Shown here: piece after piece, positions 33,887-42,539 of the stretch
Numbering within the stretch: the first letter of the stretch is position 1
Layout: every line of letters starts with the position of its first letter
Source: Haloimpatiens massiliensis
Lineage (GTDB): Bacteria; Bacillota; Clostridia; Clostridiales; Clostridiaceae
Assembly: GCF_900184255.1 (NCBI RefSeq)
Contig: NZ_LT854636.1
Location: 372,680 to 436,679 of the forward strand
Direction: 5' to 3'
DNA length: 64,000 bases
Translations under genes and position numbers: made by a program
Notes under the pieces: model-generated
What the model was told of the DNA's origin: nothing
Databases searched by the model: none
What the model saw: the letters and a program-made list of their open reading frames with translations, nothing else

Positions 33887-34396
33887 TCAATTATTTCTGC
33901 GGATTTTTTCAAGTTTTTCCAATGTTTCCTTGTCAACTACATCTTCTAACCAAGTTCTGTTTCTAGAATAATCTTTTTGAGTTCTTAGATTAATTTTACT
34001 TCTTATATTATTTATTTCACACCTAAATTCTATAGACGACATTCTTGTAGCACCTCTTTGAAATGCTAATTGTTGTTCTAGTGAATCAGAAGTAACTACT
34101 AAAACGTCTTTTTTTCTTCCTATATTATTTACACTTTTTTCAATAAAGCTATCTGCTGTCTCTCCCTCTTTAGTAAAAACAACCATGACATCACCTATTT
34201 TTTCTCTCTTTTCAATACTACCTAATACCATATGAGCATCAAAAACTATAAAAACCTTATGTCCCCTATAAACAGCGTATTCTTGTATGGTATCTATTAG
34301 TTGATTTCTTGCTCCTTCTAAACTATGGTCTTTAATTTTTCTCAGCTCTGGCCAGCTATTTATTACATTATAGCCATCTATATAAACGTACCTCAT
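33887..34396 (-). CDS. yacP: NYN-domain RNA-binding/nuclease-like protein YacP
   Basis: 169-residue protein of the YacP (Rae1-like) family. It begins MRYVYIDGYNVINSWPEL, with conserved acidic residues (DGYN, FDAH, then VTSDSLEQQ) forming a PIN-like active site. In Bacillus subtilis the homologue Rae1 is a ribosome-dependent mRNA endonuclease. The start overlaps the rlmB stop by four bases (ATGA), indicating translational coupling. Confidence 0.9.
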   Translation of the reverse strand: MRYVYIDGYNVINSWPELRKIKDHSLEGARNQLIDTIQEYAVYRGHKVFIVFDAHMVLGSIEKREKIGDVMVVFTKEGETADSFIEKSVNNIGRKKDVLVVTSDSLEQQLAFQRGATRMSSIEFRCEINNIRSKINLRTQKDYSRNRTWLEDVVDKETLEKLEKIRRNN

Positions 34397-35154
34397 TTTA
34401 TCCTTTGTTTCAATATTTCATACATTATTATTCCACCAGCCACTGATGCATTTAATGAATTTATTTGTCCTGTCATAGGTATTTTTACTAATATATCACA
34501 TTTCTTTCTAGTAAGCTTTGAAACTCCATGTCCTTCACTTCCTATAACCAATGCCACTGCACCGGAGAAGTCTACATTAAAACAATAATCCTTTCCTGAC
34601 ATATCAGCTCCATAAACCCAAACTCCATGTTCTTTAAGTTCATCAATTGCATTATTCACATTAGTTACTTTAGCAATTTTAACGTGTTCAATAGCACCTG
34701 CTGAAGACTTATATACTGTTGGAGTTACCCCCACATTTCTTCTTTTAGGTATTATTATTCCATGTACTCCACAAACCTCTGCCGTTCTTATAATTGAACC
34801 AAAATTATGAGGGTCTTCTATTTCATCCAAAATAATTATAAAAGGTTTTTCCCCTTTTTCTTTTGCGTAGTCTAATATATCTTTTAAATCACAATATTTA
34901 TACGGAGTAATTACTGCGATAACCCCCTGATGAGCTCCTGTTTGACTTATACTATCTAATTTTTTCTTATCCACTTCTTTTATTACTATCCTTTTATCTC
35001 TTGCAACCCTTATAAGTTCTCTTATACTTCCTGTTTTTTCTCCCTTTGAAACCATTATATATTCTATAGTCCTTCTGCTCTTTATGGCTTCCATCACAGG
35101 ATTTCTTCCCTCAATCAAATCCTCTCTTATAGGTGCATTATTTCCACTTTCCAT
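34393..35154 (-). CDS. rlmB: 23S rRNA (guanosine-2'-O)-methyltransferase, RlmB/TrmH family
   Basis: SpoU-class methyltransferase of 253 residues. The N-terminal L30e-like domain (EGRNPVMEAIKSRRTIEYIM) precedes the trefoil-knot catalytic domain with motifs NFGSIIRTAEVCGVHGIIIP, LVIGSEGHGVS and IPMTGQINSLNASVAGGI, which bind SAM. It lies in the conserved cysS-mrnC-thyX-rlmB-yacP order. The exact target nucleotide (G2251 in E. coli) is inferred from family. Confidence 0.94.
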   Translation of the reverse strand: MESGNNAPIREDLIEGRNPVMEAIKSRRTIEYIMVSKGEKTGSIRELIRVARDKRIVIKEVDKKKLDSISQTGAHQGVIAVITPYKYCDLKDILDYAKEKGEKPFIIILDEIEDPHNFGSIIRTAEVCGVHGIIIPKRRNVGVTPTVYKSSAGAIEHVKIAKVTNVNNAIDELKEHGVWVYGADMSGKDYCFNVDFSGAVALVIGSEGHGVSKLTRKKCDILVKIPMTGQINSLNASVAGGIIMYEILKQRIK

Positions 35155-35190
35155 ATATACACTCCTTCAAATTTTTACATTTGTATAACT

Positions 35191-35943
35191 TTACATTGAT
35201 TCATTATTTGATAAATACTTTTCTCTCATTTTTTCAAATTCTCCGCAAGTCATCTTTCCTTCTGGGCAAGTACTTTTCAAACAACTTGGTCCGGCATATT
35301 TAAATAGTACCGGTGCAACTTCTTTTACCTGCTTTAACATCTCATTAGCTAAAGCTCTTATTTCCCATTGTGCTCTGTTACAACATCTATGATTAAAGAA
35401 ATTCATAAGACTCCTAGCATTCATAGTAAAAACTATTTTAGTTTCACATGCATTAGGAAATACATATCTAGCATCTTCTATTGCTTTTTTTTCTGCAGCT
35501 AAAGGTTTTATACCTTGTTTTATATATTTATCTTTTAATCTATCTGCAAGGATATCATAAGACTTTTGGCATTGCTCCATGGTTTCTATAAAAACCTTTC
35601 GCGCTTCTGAATCCTTTTCTATTGCTTCCGGTATAATATACTCAAATTGTTCTAATCTCACATATCTTTGGCTTTGCTGAGAAAAGGATGCAATTCTATG
35701 TCTCACCAATTGATGAGTTAAGCTTCTAGAAACTCCTTCTGCTGCAAAAGTAAAAGAAACATGTTCTATAGGAGAATAATGTCCATAAGAAACCAATATA
35801 TTTAAAAATTTCTCTGTGTTTTCTTTTGTTAAGTTTTCCTGTATTTCATCTATACCCACTGGGCTATAACAAAGTTTTGCCGCAGAAGCTATTACCCCTT
35901 CAGGATTAGGAGTATACTCTATTAATTTAACCTTTAAAGCCAT
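35191..35943 (-). CDS. thyX: Flavin-dependent thymidylate synthase
   Basis: Makes dTMP from dUMP using FAD and methylene-tetrahydrofolate. The ThyX motif RHRxxSxxxxSxR is present as RHRIASFSQQSQR near residue 82. Length is 250 residues from the ATG at MALKVKLIEYTP; AAAGGAG lies eight bases upstream, and an earlier in-frame ATG lacks a ribosome-binding site. A cysteine-rich C-terminal tail (CLKSTCPEGKMTCGEF) is visible. Its position with mrnC and rlmB is common in clostridia. Confidence 0.96.
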   Translation of the reverse strand: MALKVKLIEYTPNPEGVIASAAKLCYSPVGIDEIQENLTKENTEKFLNILVSYGHYSPIEHVSFTFAAEGVSRSLTHQLVRHRIASFSQQSQRYVRLEQFEYIIPEAIEKDSEARKVFIETMEQCQKSYDILADRLKDKYIKQGIKPLAAEKKAIEDARYVFPNACETKIVFTMNARSLMNFFNHRCCNRAQWEIRALANEMLKQVKEVAPVLFKYAGPSCLKSTCPEGKMTCGEFEKMREKYLSNNESM

Positions 35944-35984
35944 ATAAAATTCTCCTTTACACATTATTTAATGTATCTTTTAAA

Positions 35985-36398
35985 TTAATTTGAATGCTTA
36001 AATATAAAACTCATTATTTCATTCAATCTGTTTTTTCTCTCCATAAGGTACAAATAACCTATTAATGCTTCAAATCCAGTAGCCATTCTATAGTCCTGCA
36101 CATTTGCATTTTTAGGAACTGTAGCTGATTTTGAGTTTCTTCCTCTTTTAAAAATAGCCATTTCTTCTTCTGTAACGCTATCCATTATTTGTTTCATTAT
36201 CTGGCTCTGAGCATTAGCCTTTACAAAAGATACAGTTTTCACATGAAGCTTATGTGCAGACATATCTTTATTTTCTTCAATTAAATGAGTTCTTACAAAC
36301 ACTTCATATACTGCATCTCCTATAAATGCCAAAACTAATGGATTTAACGCTCTAATGTCATTTTCATTCAATTTATTGTTCAATATATCAAATTCCAT
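35985..36398 (-). CDS. mrnC: Mini-ribonuclease III
   Basis: 137-residue RNase III catalytic domain lacking the double-stranded-RNA-binding domain. The signature LVLAFIGDAVYEVFVRTHLI holds the catalytic Asp and Glu. The Bacillus homologue matures the ends of 23S rRNA. Located between cysS and thyX, as in Bacillus, where it also follows cysS. Confidence 0.95.
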   Translation of the reverse strand: MEFDILNNKLNENDIRALNPLVLAFIGDAVYEVFVRTHLIEENKDMSAHKLHVKTVSFVKANAQSQIMKQIMDSVTEEEMAIFKRGRNSKSATVPKNANVQDYRMATGFEALIGYLYLMERKNRLNEIMSFIFKHSN

Positions 36399-36507
36399 TT
36401 TTATCTCCTAAGTCGCCATTTACAATATGACTATTTATTTTCTTATAAGCAATTTACATCTGCTTAATATTTATTGTTTACAATTTATGTCTTATCTATT
36501 GACTTCT

Positions 36508-37905
36508 TTATTTCAAATGCCATCTCACTCCCTGTGGAGTGTCTTCTAAAATAATTCCTCTTTTGCTTAAATTATCTCTTATTTCATCTGCTAACGCCCA
36601 ATTTTTTTCTTTTCTAGCCTTCTGTCTATCTTCTATAAGTTTTTCAATCTCATTTTCCAATTTAGTTTTTGTGCTCTTTTGGAATATCCCTAAAGGTGAC
36701 CCTAATTCTCTTATTAAATCCAAAGATTTTTTCACCAATTCCTTTGATGAATTTACGTTAACATTTAAATTAATTTCTTTAACTAAATCAAATATTACCG
36801 TTATTCCATCGGCTGTGTTAAAATCATCGTCCATTTTTTCAATATATCTATTTTTAAGTTCCTTTAATGTATCTTCAAATTTCTTTTCCTCAGATAAAAT
36901 ATTTTCAACTTTAACTTCTTCTAATAAACTTTCTAAGTTACTTACAGTATTATATATTCTTTCAACGGAAGATTTTGCTGAATCCAATAGCTCTTTACTA
37001 AAATTAAGCTGATTTCTATAATGAGCTGATAGCATAAAAAATCTTATTACATCAACATCATATTGCTTCAATATATCCCTAGTGGTAAAAAAGTTTTTTA
37101 GAGATTTAGACATCTTTTTATTATCTATATTCAAATAAGCAGCATGCATCCAATACTTAACAAATTTTTTTCCTGTTCTTGCTTCGCTTTGGGCTATTTC
37201 ATTCTCATGATGAGGGAATATTAAATCCATTCCGCCACCGTGTATATCTATAGTTTCTCCCAATAAATCATACGACATGCAAGAACACTCTATATGCCAC
37301 CCAGGTCTTCCCATACCCCAAGGACTTTCCCAAGCAGGTTCTCCTGGCTTTTGACTTTTCCATATAGCAAAATCCATAGGATCTTTTTTTCTCTCATCTA
37401 CATTTATTCTAGCTCCAGCTTGTAAATCATCTAAGTTTTGTCCTGAAAGCTTTCCATATTCATCAAACTTTTTAGTATGGAAATAAACATCTCCATTCAC
37501 TTCATAAGCATATCCTTTATCCATTAATTCTTTAACAAAATCCACTATTTGCTCCATATACTCAGTGGCTCTAGGATTAACAGTAGCTCTTTCTATGTTT
37601 AATCCATCTGCATCTTTATAATATTCCTCTATAAATTTATCTCCTAGCATCTTTACTGTTACATTTTCTTCATTGGCTCTTCTTATCATTTTATCATCTA
37701 TGTCTGTAAAGTTTTGTACAAATTTCACTTTATATCCTCTATATTCTAAATATCTTCTTATAGTATCAAATATAACAAAAGTTCTAGCATTTCCTATATG
37801 AAAAAAGTCGTATACCGTAGGACCACAAACATACATCCTTACCTCTCCAGGTTTTACTGGTATAAATTCTTCCTTTTTTCTAGTCATGGAATTAAAAATT
37901 TTCAT
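36508..37905 (-). CDS. cysS: Cysteinyl-tRNA synthetase
   Basis: Class I synthetase of 465 residues. The zinc-site cysteine and HIGH-type motif read CGPTVYDFFHIGNART (near residue 28), with further zinc ligands in HIECSCMS and HHENE; KMSKS is KKMSKSLKN near residue 266. The chosen ATG (MKIFNSMTRKKEEF) follows AAGGAGGGCATTAGT. A 109-bp spacer separates it from mrnC. No T-box is present in its short upstream region. Confidence 0.97.
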   Translation of the reverse strand: MKIFNSMTRKKEEFIPVKPGEVRMYVCGPTVYDFFHIGNARTFVIFDTIRRYLEYRGYKVKFVQNFTDIDDKMIRRANEENVTVKMLGDKFIEEYYKDADGLNIERATVNPRATEYMEQIVDFVKELMDKGYAYEVNGDVYFHTKKFDEYGKLSGQNLDDLQAGARINVDERKKDPMDFAIWKSQKPGEPAWESPWGMGRPGWHIECSCMSYDLLGETIDIHGGGMDLIFPHHENEIAQSEARTGKKFVKYWMHAAYLNIDNKKMSKSLKNFFTTRDILKQYDVDVIRFFMLSAHYRNQLNFSKELLDSAKSSVERIYNTVSNLESLLEEVKVENILSEEKKFEDTLKELKNRYIEKMDDDFNTADGITVIFDLVKEINLNVNVNSSKELVKKSLDLIRELGSPLGIFQKSTKTKLENEIEKLIEDRQKARKEKNWALADEIRDNLSKRGIILEDTPQGVRWHLK

Positions 37906-38017
37906 ACTAATGCCCTCCTTTTTTAGCAAATACGTATATACCACATAACTTAATTATATAGTATATACGCTTGTTTTTCTAATATATAATTATACTAAAA
38001 AGACATTATTTTAGAAT

Positions 38018-39715
38018 TTACTTTTTTACTGTTTCTTTTACTTTGCATAGAACCTCTTCAATTTTTATAACCTCAAGATCAGCATTTTTTCTTAACTTAA
38101 ATTCCACTTCTCCATCTTTTATTTTCTTTCCTACAGTTATTCTAACTGGAATTCCTATTAAATCTGCGTCCTTAAACTTAACTCCAGCTCGCTCTTTTCT
38201 GTCGTCTAATATAACCTCTATACCCTCTGATTTTAATTTATTATATATATCCTCTGCAATTCTCATTTGCTCTTCATCTTTATGAACTGCTGGTATAACA
38301 ACTACACTATATGGCGCCACACTCAAAGGCCATATTATACCATTTTCATCATTATTTTGTTCAATTACAGCAGCCATAGTCCTGTTTATTCCTATACCAT
38401 AGCATCCCATAACCAATGGCTTAGCTTCTCCATCTTCATCAATAAATGTAGCTCCCATAGATTCTGAGTATTTTGTTCCTAATTTAAATATGTGTCCAAC
38501 TTCTATACCTCTTGCTATAGTAAGTGCCGCCCCACATTTTGGACATTTGTCTCCCTCTATAACATTTCTGAAGTCTCCAACTTTTCCTTTAAAGTCTCTA
38601 TCGTAATTTACATTCTCATAATGGTATCCTGTTTCATTTCCACCAACTATAAAATTATACATATTCTTGACTTCTTCATCCACTAAAAGCACATCGGCTC
38701 TTAAATCTATAGGTCCAGCAAATCCAACTTCAGCATTGGTAGCCTTTCTTACAATTGTTTCACTAGCCATATCAAAGTTCACAGCTCCACCTATAGCATT
38801 TTTAACCTTAACTTCATTTACTTCTCTATCGCCTCTTACCATAACTGCTACTACTCTTCCGTCAGCTTCATATATTATAGTTTTAGCAAATTTTTTAGGA
38901 GTAGTTTTAAAGAAACTAACTAAATCATCAATAGTTTTAACATCTGGTGTAGCTATTTTATTTAAATCCTTCATATCCTCTTTATCACTTATTTCTGCAG
39001 TAGAAGGTGCTTTTTCCATATTAGCTGCATAATCGCAACAAGAACAAAATACTATTTCATCTTCTCCAAACTCTGACTTAACCATAAATTCTGCTGAACC
39101 TGCTCCACCCATAGCTCCTGAATCCGCTTCTACGCAGCTGTATTCAAGTCCACATCTATTAAATATATTTTCATATGCCTTATGCATTTTATTATATGCC
39201 ACATCTAACTCTTCATAATTTTTATCAAAGCTATAAGCATCCTTCATCACAAATTCTCTAGAACGCATAACTCCAAATCTTGGTCTTCTTTCATCCCTAT
39301 ATTTAGTCTGAATTTGATATAGGTTTAATGGAAGCTGCTTATATGTATTTATTTCATTTCTAGCTATATCTGTAAACACTTCTTCATGAGTAGGTCCTAA
39401 ACAAAATTCTCTTTCATTTCTATCTTTAAGTTTAAACATTTCTGGGCCAAAAACTTCCCATCTACCTGATTCCTTCCAAAGTTCTGCTGGAATAATAGCT
39501 GATGCTAAAAATTCTTGCGCCCCTGCATTATCCATTTCTTCTCTTACTATATTCTCTATTTTCTTTAACACTCTAAGTCCTAATGGCATAAAATTATATA
39601 TGCCTGATGCCATTTTTTTCATCATTCCAGCTCTTAGCATTAGTTGATGACTTGGAAGTTCTGCTTCCTTTGGCACTTCTCTTAAAGTATTTATAAGCAT
39701 ATTTGACATTTTCAT
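38018..39715 (-). CDS. proS: Prolyl-tRNA synthetase (bacterial type)
   Basis: Class II synthetase of 565 residues with motif 1-3 elements (LGPTHEEVFTDIARNE, RDERRPRFGVMRSREFVMKD, and GIGINRTMAAVIE) and an inserted editing domain at about residues 225-400 between motifs 2 and 3. The ATG at MKMSNMLINTL is chosen because AAGGAGG lies eight bases upstream. Expression is controlled by a proline T-box immediately upstream, with its own promoter. Confidence 0.97.
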   Translation of the reverse strand: MKMSNMLINTLREVPKEAELPSHQLMLRAGMMKKMASGIYNFMPLGLRVLKKIENIVREEMDNAGAQEFLASAIIPAELWKESGRWEVFGPEMFKLKDRNEREFCLGPTHEEVFTDIARNEINTYKQLPLNLYQIQTKYRDERRPRFGVMRSREFVMKDAYSFDKNYEELDVAYNKMHKAYENIFNRCGLEYSCVEADSGAMGGAGSAEFMVKSEFGEDEIVFCSCCDYAANMEKAPSTAEISDKEDMKDLNKIATPDVKTIDDLVSFFKTTPKKFAKTIIYEADGRVVAVMVRGDREVNEVKVKNAIGGAVNFDMASETIVRKATNAEVGFAGPIDLRADVLLVDEEVKNMYNFIVGGNETGYHYENVNYDRDFKGKVGDFRNVIEGDKCPKCGAALTIARGIEVGHIFKLGTKYSESMGATFIDEDGEAKPLVMGCYGIGINRTMAAVIEQNNDENGIIWPLSVAPYSVVVIPAVHKDEEQMRIAEDIYNKLKSEGIEVILDDRKERAGVKFKDADLIGIPVRITVGKKIKDGEVEFKLRKNADLEVIKIEEVLCKVKETVKK

Positions 39716-39777
39716 AATTTTTTCCTCCTTATTCATCTTCTATATAATGTGTTAAATTTATAATTTTATATAAAAAT

Positions 39778-39975
39778 AAAAACTCACCCTATTATTAGGG
39801 CGAGTTTTTCGCGGTACCACCTAAATTTATACTTAATTAAATAACGGCTCACACCGGTAGTTTTTATCTACAGCTCCAAAGTAGGTTCAAAACATTTGAA
39901 AATCTTTCAGCCCAGGATTCTCTCTCTGTATGTGCGTTTCTACTAGTCTTCATCATAGCTTAATATTTTATTTTA
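39778..39975 (-). promoter_or_regulatory. T-box riboswitch, proline specifier
   Basis: About 200-nt leader. The T-box core TTTAGGTGGTACCGCG is at 39810-39825, followed by the terminator AAAAACTCGCCCTA/TAGGGTGAGTTTTT at 39778-39809. In stem I the specifier reads CCT (Pro) at 39883-39885, within GAACCTACTTTGG. Uncharged tRNA-Pro pairing with the leader would prevent termination and allow proS expression. Confidence 0.93.
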
Positions 39976-39981
39976 CTTATT

Positions 39982-40010
39982 AATATACTTATAGTTTTTG
40001 CTTATGTCAA
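39982..40010 (-). promoter_or_regulatory. Promoter of the T-box/proS unit
   Basis: TTGACA, 17-bp spacer, TATATT on the minus strand, starting 4 bp after the ispD stop. It gives proS a dedicated, T-box-controlled transcript. Confidence 0.88.
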
Positions 40011-40013
40011 TAG

Positions 40014-40694
40014 TTAATCTAATAATCCCTTGCATATTATTAAATCCTCTGGAGTAGTTATCTTTATATTATTATAATCACCTTGGTAAAGATACACTTT
40101 ATGTCCATATCTCTCTACTACCATAGTATCATCAGTAACCCTTATATCATCTTTCTTTAATTTTCTATGGCAATTCAATATTAATTCGTATTGAAAAGTT
40201 TGTGGTGTTTGAACACAAAACAATTCATCTCTCTTTAAAGTTTCCTTAGAAAATCCATTCTGACACTTTATTTTTATAGTATCTTTAGGGGTAACTCCAC
40301 AAGCTGCCGCTCCATATTTTTCAGCATATTTTATACCATCTTCCACAATTCTCTTATTAACAAAAGGTCTTGCACCATCATGTATCAGCACTATGCCACA
40401 TTCCTCTACTTCTTCTAATCCATTAATTACCGAGTCTTGCCTTTCTTTTCCACCTTCTACTATTTTAGAAACTTTCCCTATCTTATATTTTTCAACTACT
40501 TCTTTTCTACAATACTCTATTTCATCCTTAGCTGCAACAATGATTATATCATCAATAATATCACTGTGTTCAAAGACTTTTAATGTATAATAAATGACTG
40601 GCTTATCACCTAATTCTATATATTGTTTGTTTATGTCAGCCTTCATTCTTACACCCTTACCTGCAGCTAAAATAATTGCACAGTTCTTGCTCAT
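40014..40694 (-). CDS. ispD: 2-C-methyl-D-erythritol 4-phosphate cytidylyltransferase
   Basis: Third enzyme of the MEP isoprenoid pathway, joining CTP and methylerythritol phosphate. The 226-residue Rossmann protein has the nucleotide-binding start AIILAAGKGVRMKADINKQY and the later VLIHDGARPFV motif. The partner ispF, commonly adjacent in Bacillus, is not next to it. It follows yacL by 29 bp. Confidence 0.95.
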   Translation of the reverse strand: MSKNCAIILAAGKGVRMKADINKQYIELGDKPVIYYTLKVFEHSDIIDDIIIVAAKDEIEYCRKEVVEKYKIGKVSKIVEGGKERQDSVINGLEEVEECGIVLIHDGARPFVNKRIVEDGIKYAEKYGAAACGVTPKDTIKIKCQNGFSKETLKRDELFCVQTPQTFQYELILNCHRKLKKDDIRVTDDTMVVERYGHKVYLYQGDYNNIKITTPEDLIICKGLLD

Positions 40695-40723
40695 ATCAAA
40701 TTCCTTTCATAATACCTAAACCA

Positions 40724-41815
40724 TTAATCTTTAGGCTTAGCAAATATCATTCTTCCAGCAGCTGTCTGTAGAACAGATGTAACTGTTACATACTTTGTTT
40801 CACCCATGTATTTTCTTCCACCTTCAACTACTATCATAGTACCATCGTCTAGATATCCAATACCTTGACCTGACTCTTTTCCATCCTTAACTATTGGTAT
40901 CAACATTTCTTCTCCTGGTAATACCATAGGTTTAACTGCATTAGCTAGTTCATTTATATTTAATACATCCACCCCTTGAAATTGTGCTACCTTATTTAGA
41001 TTGTAGTCGTTAGTTATTACCTTTCCTTCTAATACTTGAGCCAATTTTAATAATTTACTATCTACCTCTGCTATATCCGGAAAATCTTTTTCATATATTT
41101 GAACATCAATCTTTAGTTCTTTTTGTATCTTATTTAGTATATCTAAGCCTCTTCTACCCCTATTTCTTTTTAAAGAATCAGAGGAATCAGCTATATGTCT
41201 TAATTCTTCTAAAACAAATGTTGGTATAACTAATGTTCCCTCTATAAATCCCGTTTGACATATGTCTAATATACGTCCATCAATAATAACAGATGTATCT
41301 AAAACTTTTGGAGTAACCTTATGTGAAGTCTTAGACTTTTTATCCTTACCTGCATTTACTTTTTTAAAGTTAGAGAAAAAATTAGTTATCTCTTCCTTTT
41401 TCCTTATAGAAATATTAACTCCTAAAGCAGCCATTATAACAGCTATAAGTATACTTAATATAGTACCTAATGCTCCAAAATTAGAAAAAGTTGAAGTTAT
41501 AAGTACCGCTATTATAAGCCCAAGAATAGCTCCTACAGTTCCAAACAAAATATCATTAGCCGGCACTCTTTGAAAATTGCTTTCAACGTACTCCATTACT
41601 TTCATAATAGCAGAGTTAATTATAGGAGAAATTAAAAACATAATGAATCCAAATAACAAAACACAAAAAACAACAAACACTATAGATAATACTGGATTAG
41701 TTTTAAAATACTCCACTTTACCTATATAATCCGTTTTAAGTAACCCCTTACCCAAAATAAATCCCAATACAAGTCCAATAATTGTAAATAAAATTCTTAA
41801 TATCTTTTTTAACAC
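40724..41815 (-). CDS. yacL: PIN/TRAM-domain membrane protein YacL
   Basis: 363 residues with four predicted N-terminal membrane helices (to about residue 140), a PIN domain beginning KVLDTSVIIDGRILDICQTG (near residue 171) with conserved aspartates (including VITNDYNLNKVA), and a C-terminal TRAM domain. PIN domains are usually ribonucleases; the substrate of YacL is not known. GTG start seven bases after AGGAGG. Upstream of ispD, as in Bacillus. Confidence 0.92.
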   Translation of the reverse strand: MLKKILRILFTIIGLVLGFILGKGLLKTDYIGKVEYFKTNPVLSIVFVVFCVLLFGFIMFLISPIINSAIMKVMEYVESNFQRVPANDILFGTVGAILGLIIAVLITSTFSNFGALGTILSILIAVIMAALGVNISIRKKEEITNFFSNFKKVNAGKDKKSKTSHKVTPKVLDTSVIIDGRILDICQTGFIEGTLVIPTFVLEELRHIADSSDSLKRNRGRRGLDILNKIQKELKIDVQIYEKDFPDIAEVDSKLLKLAQVLEGKVITNDYNLNKVAQFQGVDVLNINELANAVKPMVLPGEEMLIPIVKDGKESGQGIGYLDDGTMIVVEGGRKYMGETKYVTVTSVLQTAAGRMIFAKPKD

Positions 41816-41877
41816 TTGTTCACCTCCTAGAATATAAGAAATTAAACACCTTTTGTTTTTTATATTTTTATATAAAT

Positions 41878-41906
41878 AATATATATTAATTAACTTTTTA
41901 TTTCAA
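41878..41906 (-). promoter_or_regulatory. Promoter of yacL-ispD
   Basis: TTGAAA, 17-bp spacer, TATATT on the minus strand, in the 288-bp divergent region shared with the plus-strand gene. The start-to-gene leader is about 60 nt. Confidence 0.65.
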
Positions 41907-42028
41907 TGTACATTTTAACATTTTTATTCTACAAATCCCCCTATATTTTTTAGCGTTTTTATTCTATTATATAAATATACTTAATAATAAAATAATCTAT
42001 TATGATACAAAATCCTTCTATAGTATTA

Positions 42029-42058
42029 TTGACAAAATTGTGTGAATAAAACTATAAT
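42029..42058 (+). promoter_or_regulatory. Promoter of the plus-strand gene
   Basis: TTGACA, 18-bp spacer, TATAAT on the plus strand, about 45 bp before the gene. It is the only clear plus-strand promoter found and lies back to back with the yacL promoter. Confidence 0.8.
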
Positions 42059-42103
42059 TACATTAATAATGGATTTTGAATTTTTTGTAAGGAGCTGAGT
42101 TTC

Positions 42104-42502
42104 ATGAAAGATGTTATATTCGATGATTTCCAAAATTCCGTATCTGAGTCCCTTCTAAGGCATAAAAGTATTTTAGATATAATGACCAAACTTCAAGAGT
42201 CACAGTCTAGGATAAATAGAGCAATTGCTAAATCTGCCACTACTTGTGGTTGCATAAAAATAAATGTAGAAAAGCAAAAAATCCCCGACTCTTATGAAAA
42301 TATTAATGATCTTCAATCTCTGCTAGAAACACATTTAAAAGGTAAAATGTGTGAAAACTGCAGAGATGTGATAGAAAAAGAAATTGGAAATAATCTATTT
42401 TACATTGCATCACTTTGTGATGTACTGGATTTAAACCTTTATGATGTATTGCTAAAGGAATACAATCGAATAAATACTCTAGGTAAATATTCTCTTAAAT
42501 AA
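42104..42502 (+). CDS. Uncharacterised cysteine-pair protein (DUF1573-like in clostridia)
   Basis: 132-residue soluble, mostly helical protein on the plus strand, the only such gene here. It begins MKDVIFDDFQNSVSESLLRH and has TTCGCIK and CENCRD, two short cysteine motifs that could bind metal or form a disulfide. I recall clostridial homologues being labelled DUF1573, but this could not be checked. AAGGAG precedes the ATG by 9 nt; it has a clear promoter and shares a hairpin with disA at its end. Function unknown. Confidence 0.88.
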   Translation: MKDVIFDDFQNSVSESLLRHKSILDIMTKLQESQSRINRAIAKSATTCGCIKINVEKQKIPDSYENINDLQSLLETHLKGKMCENCRDVIEKEIGNNLFYIASLCDVLDLNLYDVLLKEYNRINTLGKYSLK

Positions 42503-42509
42503 TTACATG

Positions 42510-42539
42510 TTATAGCACAAATTTAATTTTGTGCTATAA
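42510..42539. terminator. Bidirectional hairpin between the plus-strand gene and disA
   Basis: 12-bp perfect stem TTATAGCACAAA/TTTGTGCTATAA with a 6-nt loop. It includes the disA stop codon, so the two convergent genes overlap at their terminator. Neither side has a long U tract. Confidence 0.6.

Noticed and set aside
37906..38017. A T-box or strong promoter before cysS
   Set aside because: The spacer is only 112 bp, lacks the T-box core and shows only isolated TATAAT-like sequences.
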